Assembly: GCA_019614645.1 (NCBI GenBank)
Contig: JABWDB010000021.1
Location: 3,162,001 to 3,226,000 of the forward strand
Direction: 5' to 3'
Origin: Stratiolaelaps scimitus
Lineage: Eukaryota; Arthropoda; Arachnida; Mesostigmata; Laelapidae
Length of the DNA: 64,000 bases
Numbering within the stretch: the first letter of the stretch is position 1; every line of letters starts with the position of its first letter. This document shows positions 52,250 through 64,000 of the stretch, piece after piece. The position numbers were made by a program, and so were the translations under genes. The notes beneath the pieces were generated by a model, which did no database searches, was not told where the DNA came from, and worked only from the letters and a program-made list of their open reading frames with translations.

Positions 52250-53200
52250 CTATATCCAAGACTACAGCAAGAATTCGTTTTAGTACCACATTGTATTAGA
52301 GGTTTATTTGCCGATAGCACCAACCGGGTAGAATTTTCGTTGACGATTCAACGACTGGGCGGCTCTGAGCACGTACTCGTTCCAGACCAGCGCACTTGAG
52401 TTGAGTGAAGAGCTATTACTAACTACGATGCAGCTACAACAGTCCGATCGCTAGACCGAACTCCCTCGAAGGGTTCATATCCTAGGTTCGAATGAAGGAT
52501 ACGATTCATCGAAGAGATCAAGCGGACAGACGAGACCTTAGGTATCACAGAGGACACCCTCAAAGCACATTGCACTCCGTTCAGGACAACGCCTCAGCCT
52601 TCGGCTGCTACCCTTGCTTTATGGAGATGGCCCACTTCAATTGAGCGATGCTAGCAGGGAGGGCTTCACTAGGCGCTGACGACTACTGAAGCTGAAGCTC
52701 AATCGACTCTTCACTTGGGTCTTCATCTTCACCGGCGGTTCTTCGTCTTCATTCGTCGGATGGGATCTTGGATCCCTCATAAGGTGAGTGCATCATAATG
52801 AAGGGCAGAGAGGAGACGCGCCCCACAGCGGCAGGCCGATTATTTTCAGACCACCCATTCGGCGTCAGGCACAGGCAACACGCGTTGTACGCAAGCTGTG
52901 TGCCTGCCCGCATTTCTTTAAACACAACAACAACAACGACAACAACAAAAGACACCAAGGTGGTCGTCGTCTCGGACCTCGGGACAGGGCGGACGGCTGC
53001 TGGTGCTGCTGCAGCAGCAGCAGCAGCAGCTCGTCCGGTTGGCAGCTCCTATTACGAAGGATGCGCCAACCACTGAACAACCCGGTGGTGCCATTCAACG
53101 CTGGATACATGTCGAATAGGCGAACGACGATACGAACTGCGATGCGAATCGGCGAATAGTTAGTGTCAGCTCGCATCGTTTCTCCCTCCTCTTCGACAGG

Positions 53201-53220
53201 TCTCTCTCTCTCTCTCTCTC
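53201..53220. repeat. (TC)10 microsatellite
   Basis: Perfect TC run. Confidence 0.9.
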
Positions 53221-54356
53221 GCCTTCGTGGTCCTGCCGAGTCCTTCTTTTACTTCGGTCATCCTCATGAATTGAATCATGATGATGCTCATAATTGAGGC
53301 ATCGTCCCAGTGGCATCACCACACACCGTCGCGTTACGGACTACGGACCAGTAATAATACCAAATTCGTCCATGCCAAATGTATTGATGCAACGAGGAAC
53401 AGAAGGACAAGGTGAATAGCGTCGAAGGGTGACTACATTTGAGCTTCACGACGATATTTGTAAAAAGTGAAGAAGCAAAATGGACGAACAAGAGAAAAAA
53501 CGAGAGAAAGAAGACGATAACTAACGAATTAAACGTGAAGAACGCCAGCTGAGTCAGTCCAAAACGGAAGGCCGAGTGCCGCCACTCGTTCAGGATTAAC
53601 TAGTGCTCCTGTGAGGGCTGTCAGAGTAACTCGACATGATCGCGAGTGGGTGTCCTTCAATTCGAGATGAGATTTACCTCTGCATGCCAGCAGTACGGCT
53701 GGTGTGATGATGTCTCGTTGTTCGACAGTAACTCATCGCCTTGTTTTTTGAACAGACGACGTTGTTGATTGTCTATAATCCTGTCCATTTAGTAGCGCGT
53801 TACCATATTTAGCCTACTACCTGTGGGAGCGCTACACTGCCACAGCCGCTGTAAAGGTCCCTATCAATCATACAGATTAACGCAGAACGGCGCCGTTCTC
53901 CGTTAAGAGATCTGCGCCATACTTCGAATGCCACTCGATGACTAGTTGACGTATAAATGCGTATCCTTCATAACCTGGTGTGTCTCCGCATTCCTGCGGA
54001 GACCAACCCTTCTAAATGCTTCTCGTTTGTTCCGTTAGTTAGCCGCCACAATACGAGCACGTATGTACATAAACCCCTTTCCAATTGCAGCGAACGTTTA
54101 CACACACAGACACAGACAGACAGAAGCGGCATTCACTTGCTTATACTTAGATGAAGATGCTTGGTTATAGCCTGGACTTGCGCTGTGAAGCAGCTGCGGA
54201 TCTTCAGCTGCGGATATATTCAGGTATTTATGCTCGCCAAGTTTATCTCGCCCTGCTGGCTCCATTAGTCGCCTGTCTAGTCGATGGCAGCAGGGATTCG
54301 CCGATTTCGGCATAACGAAATCACATCGTGCTTCTCGAGGTAGCTACATTACGTAC

Positions 54357-54584
54357 CTCACCCCTGGCATCATAGCCCAATCGCGATGTATCTTGTTCGC
54401 TGGCTGTCAGCCGTCCACTGTGATGTCGTTCTCGTTGGCGTTGTCGTCTCCGCTCGTTATCAGACTCGTCCGCTGTCATTTGATCGATGCTTGTTATATA
54501 ATTTTCTTGGCTATCAACTTCTTCATCATCGTCATCGGAAGCTGCCAATGTACCTCGTCGTTCGGTTCCTCCTCGTGTCCCCTT
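54357..54584 (-). CDS. Candidate minus-strand exon encoding an acidic/Arg-rich segment, unknown product
   Basis: On the minus strand an acceptor (ATGTAATTATTCCAG, AG at 54586-54585) and a full-consensus donor (GAG|GTACGT, GT at 54356-54355) bracket exactly 228 bp, 76 codons, phase 0 to phase 0, with no stop. The peptide starts KGTRGGTERRGTLAASDDDD, then EEVDSQENYITSIDQ and MTADESDNERRRQRQRER, ending SRLGYDARGE. Alternating acidic and Arg/Gln-rich composition is typical of disordered linkers in nuclear or scaffold proteins, but also of repeats such as GAT/GAC; here only a short GATGACGATGAT run is repetitive. It is antisense to the zinc-finger gene, so it would belong to a nested gene. I found no neighbouring minus-strand exon with a matching phase, which keeps the confidence low. 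Confidence 0.28.
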
Positions 54585-54677
54585 CTGGAATAATTACATC
54601 GGCAAAAATGTGTCAGTTCTCGAGGTGGAGAAGGTGCTGCCGATGTCACGTTCCTGATGAAATCATGTGAGTAGTTC

Positions 54678-54699
54678 TATTATTATTATTATTATTATT
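54678..54699. repeat. (TAT)n microsatellite
   Basis: TAT/ATT units; a second, looser ATT/ATA cluster lies at about 54737-54770. Confidence 0.9.
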
Positions 54700-56331
54700 T
54701 TTGCAACACATTATAAAAGTTTGTATTAGTTGGTATTCTTATTATTATTATAATTATTATTACTATTATTGTTATCGACTTCATGGTGCTAGATGTTATT
54801 ATGTTGCTTGTTTCACTCCCCTCATAAGAATACTCGTGACACTTCGACTTCTTCTTCGTTGGCTAATATTTTATATTTCACAGTCTCGTCATATCACTTA
54901 TCGTTCCTCCGTAAATATGTCGAATTAAATCAGTGTTGCACTGGTCGGTGAAGCGGTTGCTCCTATGTTCCCAGCCAGTCACCCGAGCTGTGGTAAACTT
55001 TGGAAGAGGCGGCTCAAGACGCTATTCCGTCTTATGGATTAGTTTCGCTCCATGGGTCTCCACGCTCGAAGGCGCTTTCTGTGGTGGCCCAGTGAATTGA
55101 TAATAATACTCATTGCACAGCACGCCGCTGTCATCGAGGCCCAGTCATGCCCGCTTTCGCTAACGTTTCCAACGAATCAGAGTGCCGCCTGCGCACAAAA
55201 TCTCATGTTCGGATCGGTAGTCTGAACTATTTGTCATCACCGCCACTATCACGCGTTCGTTCGACGCGTTATAATCGTCCACTTAACCCAACCTAACTAA
55301 ACTTGAATCCGCTTTCAAGGTATCAACCATCGGCAGAAATAACTTCAATCCCTTAGTGTGTTCATGTATAGTGTGTGTGTGTGCGTGTCCGTGTGTGATT
55401 CTACGCTTTATGTATGTCCTGCTCGAAACTATGGCATTGCTTTCCCTTCGTAAACTCTGCCCTGCAGCTTCTCATTGCTGTTGTTAGCGTTGTTTCTGAC
55501 TTTTTGCCGTCTCTGCTAGACGTCGAGGCAATGTCCTCGGAAGGGGCAGGGGAGAAGCTAAACGGAGAGCCTACTCAACATCACCATCTCCGCATCATCA
55601 TCATCATCGCTCCAGCAACACAGCGATGGTTCGGTGGATGGATGGTGCCAATGCCAAAATGGGATGAGTGGTTTGTCCATCGCTTGGTTCCTCCTGCGTC
55701 CGTCAGGCTTAATTTGCTGCCACTGCCGGCGTCGCTATGCCGCTGCAGCAGATTGGCTGGGTGGCTGGCTCAGTGATCGTCGTCTTGTCTCTCGATTCTT
55801 TTGGGCGATTCGATGTTGCACTGCACGTCAACCAGACAGCCAACCCAGTGGCTGGCCGGGCATCGAAGCGTCTCTCAGGAGACGGCCGGCGACGCCGACG
55901 CCGACGGCGGATGCGGCGGCGGCGGTGGTCGACTCCAACGAACGAACGAGCGAGCGAACGAACGGGCCAGCCATCCGAAGTCAACAAGACCTCGACCGAC
56001 GCTCGCTTCAACAGGAGCGGTGAAGTCAGACGTCTTCATCTGATCAGTCGGGAGGAGCCGTCTGGCCGGTTCGCTCCCTGGGTGGCAATCGCGGCCACGG
56101 CGACGGCATGCAATGCCGCCAGAAGCAAGCAACTCCAGGCGCGGAACAATCCAACAGGTTCGCGATTGCCGCTTCTGCCCGCCTCGAGGCGATGGATCCG
56201 AGAGGCATGCCAATGCTGATGATGTTCGTCGGTAGAAGATGACGGCAGAGCATACATCCGATTTGCCGTGTGGATCCCAGTCGTCGACAGGGCGTCCCAC
56301 GGCAGTTGCCTGTTGCCAGCTTACTCGGCTA

Positions 56332-56376
56332 TACACACACACACATACAAACACACACACACACACATACACACAC
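56332..56376. repeat. Interrupted (AC)n microsatellite
   Basis: AC dinucleotides with ATAC and AAAC interruptions. Confidence 0.9.
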
Positions 56377-58739
56377 AGACATATATACGCTGACATCATT
56401 ATTGTATTATATTCGTGAACCCATTTAAAACCCTCAGCTAGGTGCCTACCTATCGAACTCTGCCTGGCTTCGCTAACTGCACCGATCTCAAATCGATGTA
56501 CTGCTCCCCCTTCTTCTCCTCTTCAACTATAATTACTACATAAAGAGATGGGAAGCTACAAGATGGAAGAAGACAGACGAACGACGCCAGCAACTGTGTC
56601 AACCTGTGGCGTCTTTCTCCATCGAATCTTTCTAGATTAGAAGTGAGGGCGGCAGTGGCGACGGAATCGCCTTCAATGTTTCGATCTATCAATAGTGGCG
56701 TAGTGGCGACTGCCTGCCCCTATCTATTACAAATAACAAAGCCACCGAGACGTGAACGTGCAGCGAAATGTAACGCTAACATGGCCGAACACCGCTATCC
56801 TTTCTATTGATGTCGCCGATATCGCTTTTACGCCTCAACAACAGTCGGACACAACAATTTTTTAATAAGTTAATCTAAAACACTCTACCCTTTATTGAAA
56901 TATGAATTATAATACAAACGTTATAATATTTAATATATGAGGTGCATGTATTACATCATAAACTACGTAGCAAGAAGATTAATTATAAGTGTAAATTTAG
57001 GGTGAGCTCTGCCACTGGAAAGTATTCACTGTCGACGCTAACAGTGCTTTCAATACAAGTAGCTATTGTGTTTCTGCCTCATAAAAAATATTAGCTATAT
57101 TAAAAATTTGCGATCTCTTTGAGATAATACAGGTTTATTAAGTTACTAGTGAGCAACAATTATATTTATGTATGTGAACGCGTTTGAAATGAAATGCTAG
57201 AATTCCTCTCTTTAAATTGATGTCTTGAAATTGTTAAGACGAACCTTAGAAGAGGCCTCCAACAATACATATTAGTGTAGCACATAATCGTGTTCTAATA
57301 AACAGCACTTCTAACCAGTTTCACGGACGACGATTGTAAACTACGAGAAAGTCAGAGATCGTCTACGCATCCTTCAGTTTGGATAATTTTCACCCTCTTG
57401 TAGATAGAAGATTTCTCCGCCACTATGCCATATAGTGAATGCGCCCATTCTAGCCCGCAGTCGCTCTCCTATACTGATATGTAAATCAAAGATAAGAGAA
57501 CACTTGAAAACTCTCCAAAATTTTTTGGTAGTAGTCGAAGGAACTTCAATGCTGTCAAAGAAGGTATGTTCACATGACATGCCACCTTAGTTAAATCCAC
57601 ATTAGATGCCAAATATAGGCTGAACCCAACTTGGGTAAGTAAATATAAACAAACAAACGACATAAATATATTGCTGCTTTCAAACAATGCTTTCAATAAT
57701 CTGCAGTTTTCCACTGCAGCACAAGAAATAATAAATGCATTCTCAACCAACTGATTATTCCCAATACGAGCTGGTTCTCCACTTCTGCTTGAATTTAATT
57801 TATGTACAGCTTCGACCTATGCTCCATCCCCTCCAGGAGTCGCCGTTGTCAAATGACAACAAGCCTCAATTCCGTTCGCTAGACATTTCACTTTCTGTCG
57901 CTCTGTCTGTCTGTGTTCCTCTTCTCTCTCTCGCTCTCTCTCTCCCTTTCGAATGCTGAAAGGTGTGGCAGTAAACCGAATTTATGGTTTCGACCAGCGA
58001 TAACTGCTGGCGCCCACTGGCCCAACGAGGCCGGCCCACAACACGGAGGTGTCTACAAAGCGATCCACAAAATCATACATCAGACCCAAACGTCTCTTGG
58101 AATCGCCTACGGAAGCGCTTACTACAGCAATAGTGGTAGCGCATTTCTCACTGCGCACACGATAGCTGTATCGACACACATTGTTCGTACCATGGCACAA
58201 CAGCGGATAGCAGCCTTTTCGTCCTAGCTGTACAACATGAATCCATGAATTCATTTAGCGATTGCAATAAACGGCGAACGATGTTATGTGTTGGGCAGCT
58301 ATTGGCGAACTCGAATATTTCGGCTGCATGAACGAGTTGACCGTAATGTTGCCACATTGTACCATGTAGCCACATTGAGTGTTTGTATGTGTGTACGTAT
58401 GTGCTTGGTTAAACAGTCTGGCTGACCTATTCGTTCTCTTTCCCTGTTGATAACTGCAATCACCAACACATGGATTGTATGTACCTCCCAGATAGGGAGA
58501 AATTACCGGATTTCAACTACCCCCCGCCACACACCACCACCACCCTATGTTGGCCTTTGACTGGCCGATTCTCATTGCTTTGGCCACACGAACGTAGACA
58601 CCCACACCCACACAACCGAAGACGAAGACCGGTCAGCTAAGCAAAGCGGCTTCGATCAGGATTGCTTCACTTGACCATGTTGAATCTATGGATGGAATGA
58701 ACGCGCAACGTATCGAGGGATTATTGCGCGTGCTGAGCG

Positions 58740-58758
58740 CGTGTGTGTGTGTGTGTGT
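58740..58758. repeat. (GT)9 microsatellite
   Basis: Perfect GT run. Confidence 0.9.
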
Positions 58759-61700
58759 TAATGAAGAGATGCATTTGAACAACTTAGGCTATAGAGATAA
58801 CGGGGGAGCAGGCAAGCACTGACAGTGTCCTGCAGTGCGGCTCACCCGGAGTAGGAGAATTCAATCAGGAACTGCTGCAGCGGCAGCAACAGCAGCAGCA
58901 GCGCTTACAATTGACTGGTTGGAACAATCATAGGGAAGAGCAGAATGACAGCGGGAAACGGCTCGCCCGATTCAGGGTTCAATCTATTGCCGCGTTGGAT
59001 AAATGCTTTATTTGCCAGGGAGGAACTAGCTAACACTCGAACGGTGCTCTCTATACAGATGGCCATACCCAAACACCAAGGGACACAAATCTTAGGATGA
59101 ACGTTGAAGATCAAGGAGTGGCGAAAACGAGGTGGGAAACTCAGACGAATCGAGAGAACATTGTAGCAAATTTTCAAATTGCATTTGTACACGAATTCTG
59201 TATATATTGATAGAGAGGTGCGGTGCACTTTATCACGATGTGTTTCGAATGTATTTGAAAAGTACTGTTGGGTACGACAGTGACAATGTCTAATTCCAAA
59301 TATGGCCACAGTTCCATCCTTTTGTATTGATCCCTATAACTAGTAATTGGTCATAATATTCTGTAAGGTCCAAATGAGACGCTTGAATAACTCGAACGTG
59401 GATCGCTATAATTCGTCATCTCTTGTGTAGCCATTTTTTGTCATTTTCAGTATCACCGAGATCGACCGCCAAAATGTACTAATTATAGTTGTCTAATAGG
59501 TGTTCAACGTGCCGTTAAAAATAAATAGATAAACGCGGGATAAGTTAACCCGTTTTTATTATGAATATTTCATGAGTCCGCAGTTGATCAACGCTAGCTT
59601 GGTAAGCTGAAGTTATTTCCGACGTTAGCATCAACAAAATTTATGTCAAACGATCGAGCTACTCCTAATTTGATGCTTTCAACACAAGAAGAAATACTTC
59701 CCATGAGGTTTAATGTAGTAAAAGTAACTTAGTTAAAACGAGGATTTCACTTCACAAGAGTACTATTATTACAATACAATATTACAATATTACCCATTTA
59801 GGCGGGCAGGAATCTTACTTAACAGAATTACAAGCAGGAGAGAGCAGAAGTCCAAACTATTATATTCCATGGAGCGCTGGGAAAGATTGAATCTCCGTCC
59901 ATAAAAAATAATTGTTCTTGCACCTCATCATTGACAACGCGTATTTTTTGTTTCACTCCTATAATTGCTTCCGACCGAGGGGACTGGACCAGCCGATAAC
60001 TGTCGCGCGACCCATTCATATCGTTCTGATTTCATTCGTCAGCTTGTTGCCTTTATGCTAGAAGGGAGCAAGTTTGCGCCAAACTGTTATTCTAGTTCCT
60101 CTCGACCGAGATCAACCTCTGCATGTCCCTCGCATCAATAACCATGTAGCTTGGTCATCCGTTAGATGCGCTCTCATCAGGACATCGCCTGTTCCAAGGT
60201 GGGTTCCCCATGTGGTCGCTTACCTGCCGGCCTCACTGTGGTCTCAGTTCATTTCGCTCCCTCGCGTTGCAGTATGAAGGGGCGGGCCTCCCTTTAGCAG
60301 AGGGATATTCTGAGGACAACCCGCTGCCCTGTGGGAATCCAAAATGGCAGCGACAACCTTATGTTACGTTTCTATTCGAGAATGAAATGTGTACATACAT
60401 CTATATACACACACACACATACATACAAAGACAGCACAAAAACCACTTCTTGCGCCGACCTCCTCCTCCTCAAGCCATAACCTCACAGTGAGTCTCACTA
60501 GCGCGCCAATAGAATTACAACCATTGAAGGTTGTGCACAATCAGCCTCACCAATGTTTTTAATCTAACGGAACATGCTTGCATACAACGATGTTTTCAGG
60601 GCATTCACATACATGCTTGATAGCGTACCTTAAACAAATCGAGACGCATTTTTCAATTTGCATTATCCGTGGACGTGTCACATGCGATCGGCCAAGTCAA
60701 GCTGAGCTTCTCATCCTAACCTATCGATCAATCAATGAGCCAACCAATCAGTCAATCGATTATACTCACTGAATCGGCATAAACAACCGCTTCATGAAAT
60801 CGATACTGTTATCTCCGCCATTTCGCACTCGAATGGCGATCAGGACGCTTGAGTCAGTCGTCATCTGAGCTCCCCCCGGGCCTCCACTCATGCTGTTCCT
60901 TGTTTGCCGCATTGTTCTTGAAATGGAGCGAATGTCTACTTTACATTGATCAGAAGAATAGATCAAAGCTGCTTATTGATAGAGAGAACTGCTCTAAGCA
61001 TATATCTGTCAGATGGTGGCGTAATATGGACATATCGCCCTATCTGCTGTCGCGCGAATGCGCATCCCGAGCGACGACGACAACACGTTCGTGGCCAGGG
61101 CTGAGGTTTGTTACTGAGTTAATCGAAATCACCGCATTACAACAGTTCATGTTACCTTATTGCAATTGTCAGCGTCGCGGTTGGCGACTGTTGTTGCTTC
61201 GAAGAGACGTTGTGCTATTAGTGCGTTTCGTTATTTGTATTATATATTGAACGTGACTTGAAACCATTGTTGTCATTGAACTTTGGCGGTGTCGTATATG
61301 TCTTCGAGAAATTCATCGAACTCATTGTTTTCTTTTTCATGTGATTCCAAGTAGTTCTAATGTGTCGCTCGTTGCCCCCGCTGTGTGTTGATGCCTCAGG
61401 TCGCTTGTCTGTCGACTTTGCTCTCGTCAATGATAGGGTTGTCCGCCTAGGCATTGTGTTTGGTGATAAGACACGGTTGTGGTGTAAAAAAAAAAGAGGA
61501 CTGTTGACGTTCTGCTGTTATGGCCATTGGTAATTGTGGTCTTCTTGCGGTATGACATGAAAGCACAAATATGTTCAGCCTAGCAGAAACAGGGGCGCGA
61601 AACAGACGCAACGCGCAGGATCACTACAATGTGCCTCCGGGGTTGGCGTAAGTCTGAGCCGCTGGATGTTCACCTGACCGATGCCGGGTGTCGCCCTCAC

Positions 61701-63733
61701 TCCAATGGCTGTTACCTGCCGTTGTGAATCACTCCTGTCTGCGGCGTGTCCAGTGTTCACGCTGTTGGCCAGTCCGTACGCAACCCTGCACGTTTTTTTA
61801 GACGAGTCCACCCCGAGTTTGATCGTTTGAAAGAACTGTCGTCGCTGACGATGAAACGCCGCGATGACTGCGAGAGACACCACGCCTTTTGGCGGAACAA
61901 AGTGCCGCCGTCTGTGTTGTGTCATCAACAACTGGTTACCCGAGGTCCGAAGTTCTCGATTCGACTTCTTGGAGAGAAAGAAACGTTGACCATTTGAAGG
62001 ATGGTGGAACACAAACACATAAACACGCAGATTTGAACGATTGGGACTGGCGGGAAATCGAAAAGCTTAGTTCATATTATGAATGTCATCTAATTAAGAA
62101 CATCTATCTTGTTCATAAATTATACGCATCCAAATTAATCAAGTCTATGTTTTAAGAAGCTATGTTTATTCCGGTAGGATTTGCTATGCTTCTAATGGGC
62201 GGCACCCATGGTGCACTTCTTTATTCGTTTCATTTTTTATTTCTAAATGTTGAGATTTATTTTCGTTGGAATCCGGGATGGTTATCCAATTTGCGTGTTT
62301 CTCGGAGTTAAGTTTATATTCCATCTTCGGAAGGTTGGGTACCGCTTTCGTTATAAATATAGAAAATATAAATAGAAAACGCCGTAACTGCAATTGTCTG
62401 TGAACTTCATTTTCTATGGAGGAACCTTAGTGCTATTCATTTAGAATAGGACTCGACATCTACGATGCTAGGATGTGTCCATCAGGTCACTATCGCTCGT
62501 ATAGTGGCGCGTTATGTCGACCGGCCTACATTGACAACGAATTTATGTACTAATTAAATAAAGGCTTCCAGAATTTTCCCTCCTCTTTTCGTCGAGGAAA
62601 ATGTGACCTGTGAACGAGACAAGTGCTATTACATCAATGGTATTATTATGTTAGTACTTAGCGCGGCGACATATGCTCTTGAAAGCTTGAAAAGCAAAGC
62701 CGTGTTTGCCACCGACGCCTCCGGAGGACCAATAGTAGTGCACACAGTGACAACGAATCATCATTTTTAGACTGTCTTTTCTTTGTCGCCGTTATTGCAT
62801 TGTGCGGGGGAGGCTGACCGGATCGAGTCGACTTGTCGACCCCTCTGCCCATTGAGTAAACGGAGTCGCTGTTGAACATTTGGAAGGTCTCAACTACCAC
62901 CCAGCGAATAGGTTCCTGTGACTCCAGTAGAAGTTCGTGGAGCAGTGATCACTGTGTCGAGTCACCATGAATCTAGAAGCTGCTGCTGCTGCCAGTACTT
63001 CTAGCTGCCGAGGGAATCGGTTGCTGCTGCTGGTGCTGCCGCCGCCGCCGCCACCATCACTTCGGTGGTGTGGTGTCGCTTGCAAATGACTGGGATACTA
63101 CTTACGCTGCTGCTTCGGCACCAACTGACTCCTTCCTTCGGCCAGCAAACTCCGAAGATCTCAGTTGGGGAGCTCTTTCGCTCCCTGTGGTCATCAGCTG
63201 AGCGACAGAGTGCGCGCCGACAACGACGAGAAGCGACGTGGGAGGTATTCAACACCGCCCTCCATAGACTTCGGTCCGGCCACGACTAGTTTTTTCGGGC
63301 GACTACAGTCGATTTCTGCCACCGGTCGTCAGCCGTCAATCGCCACAGCCACTGCCGACTCGCCGCGAACGGGAGTCACCATCGGTGGCACTCACCGGTG
63401 GCTGCCACAGTCCGTCACCATCAACAATGATGATTGAGCCAACAAAAAAATATCATTAACTCACCCTTTCTGGCATCAGCTTCCCGCTCTCGAGAGCCAC
63501 GATGTAGAGAGCCGAATATGTAGCTCTGATGTAGCTCACCTCAGTTCACCTCAGGCGACTGATTCAAGCAACGGCAACACTTGCGACTGGGCTCATATGA
63601 GTGAGTCTCAATCTCTATCTATCACTCTTTCTCCCTGTGACTATGTGTGTCTCGATCGTTGCTACTGCGTATGGACAATATGGTTGGTGCACTTGCTTAG
63701 CCAGCCATCCAGCCGCCAACACCAGCAGGTCGC

Positions 63734-63752
63734 AGCCGCCGCCGCCGCCGCC
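63734..63752. repeat. (GCC)n microsatellite
   Basis: GCC units followed by GTC units; a shorter GCC run lies at about 63039-63053. Confidence 0.85.
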
Positions 63753-64000
63753 GTCGTCGCCGTTCGTCGTTGTCGGAACACCAGCGGGCGGCCCGTCAGA
63801 CAGTCAGGCAGAAAGTCACTACAACTACAATCACAACGATCCCTTGTGCCGTGGCTGGCGTCATCTCCGCGTGCGTTATGCAGCTGTACGGTGGCCATAT
63901 TGCTAGCTAGATGATAGATAGATGAGTCGTTGGATGGATAGACGACGGATGGATCGGTTGGCCACCGGTCGCCCACCCATCCACCAGCCCGCCCGCCCTC

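Larger units (their letters stand above)
16995..64000 (+). other. Very large intron (5' 47 kb), not closed within the window
   Basis: From donor GTTAGT at 16995 to the window end I find no exon that continues the zinc-finger gene. The expected next exon should show many C2H2 motifs (C-x2-C ... H-x3-H), and none occurs in any frame listed or read. So the intron is at least 47,006 bp, if the gene is not broken here. It contains GC-rich repeat-laden blocks (about 17240-25060, 45980-47770, 48480-50430, 55550-56290, 62980-64000) and quieter AT-rich blocks. The stretches 25060-26590, 27500-29060, 30040-34900, 35600-45970, 50430-54300, 56300-62970 show nothing I can support except the microsatellites, hairpin and candidates listed separately. 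Confidence 0.5.

Noticed and set aside
52440..52520. tRNA-like B-box sequence (GGTTCGAAT)
   Set aside because: No matching A box or acceptor stem could be drawn around it.
59828..60019. Minus-strand ATG frame of 63 codons with even composition
   Set aside because: Reasonable looking peptide but weak acceptor context and only a weak internal donor (GAG|GTGCAA); too short to judge.
61575..62018. 147-codon minus-strand frame and an overlapping 83-codon plus-strand frame (61746-61997)
   Set aside because: Both look moderately protein-like but are open on opposite strands over the same bases, with no recognised motif or clear splice sites.

Overview
The window looks like a piece of an animal nuclear chromosome that is almost entirely non-coding. 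Arthropod is my best guess; a mesostigmatan mite is possible but I cannot prove it. The reasons are widely spaced short exons with GT/AG splice sites, dense di-, tri- and tetranucleotide microsatellites, CG dinucleotides that are not depleted (unlike a heavily methylated vertebrate genome), no compact operon-like gene order, and no rRNA, tRNA or CRISPR signal.

The one gene I can support is on the + strand. Two short exons, 2970-3080 and 16794-16994, join in matching phase. Together they encode an acidic, Ser-rich stretch followed by a C2HC zinc finger of spacing C-x2-C-x12-H-x4-C. The start (VEEGDHS), the CDSC finger and the intron placement recall the N-terminus of the multi-zinc-finger transcription factors ZNF423/ZNF521 (Drosophila Oaz). 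On this reading the first coding exon, which carries MSRRKQ in the vertebrate proteins, lies upstream of the window or was not recognised. The large exon with the zinc-finger arrays lies beyond position 64000. Positions 3081-16793 are then a 13.7 kb intron, and 16995-64000 is the first 47 kb of a very large intron.

The intronic DNA is a mosaic. GC-rich blocks full of CAG/CTG, CCG, CT and GGTN/ACCN runs lie at about 820-2450, 5000-7100, 17240-25060, 45980-47770, 48480-50430, 55550-56290 and 62980-64000. AT-rich blocks lie at about 10130-12120, 26000-27500, 29700-30600, 34500-37700 and 56820-57750. Most long open frames in the GC-rich blocks result from low stop-codon density and repeats, and I do not call them genes.

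Inside the introns I see a decayed DNA-transposon helix-turn-helix fragment (26641-26895), a 205 bp foldback repeat with 71 bp arms (11321-11525), an AT-rich cluster of three overlapping same-strand frames ending at AATAAA-like sequence (34926-35563), and several candidate exons of unknown identity (16504-16689 on +, 54357-54584 on -, 14873-15138 on +). I found no convincing novel multi-gene system; the better leads are in the findings.
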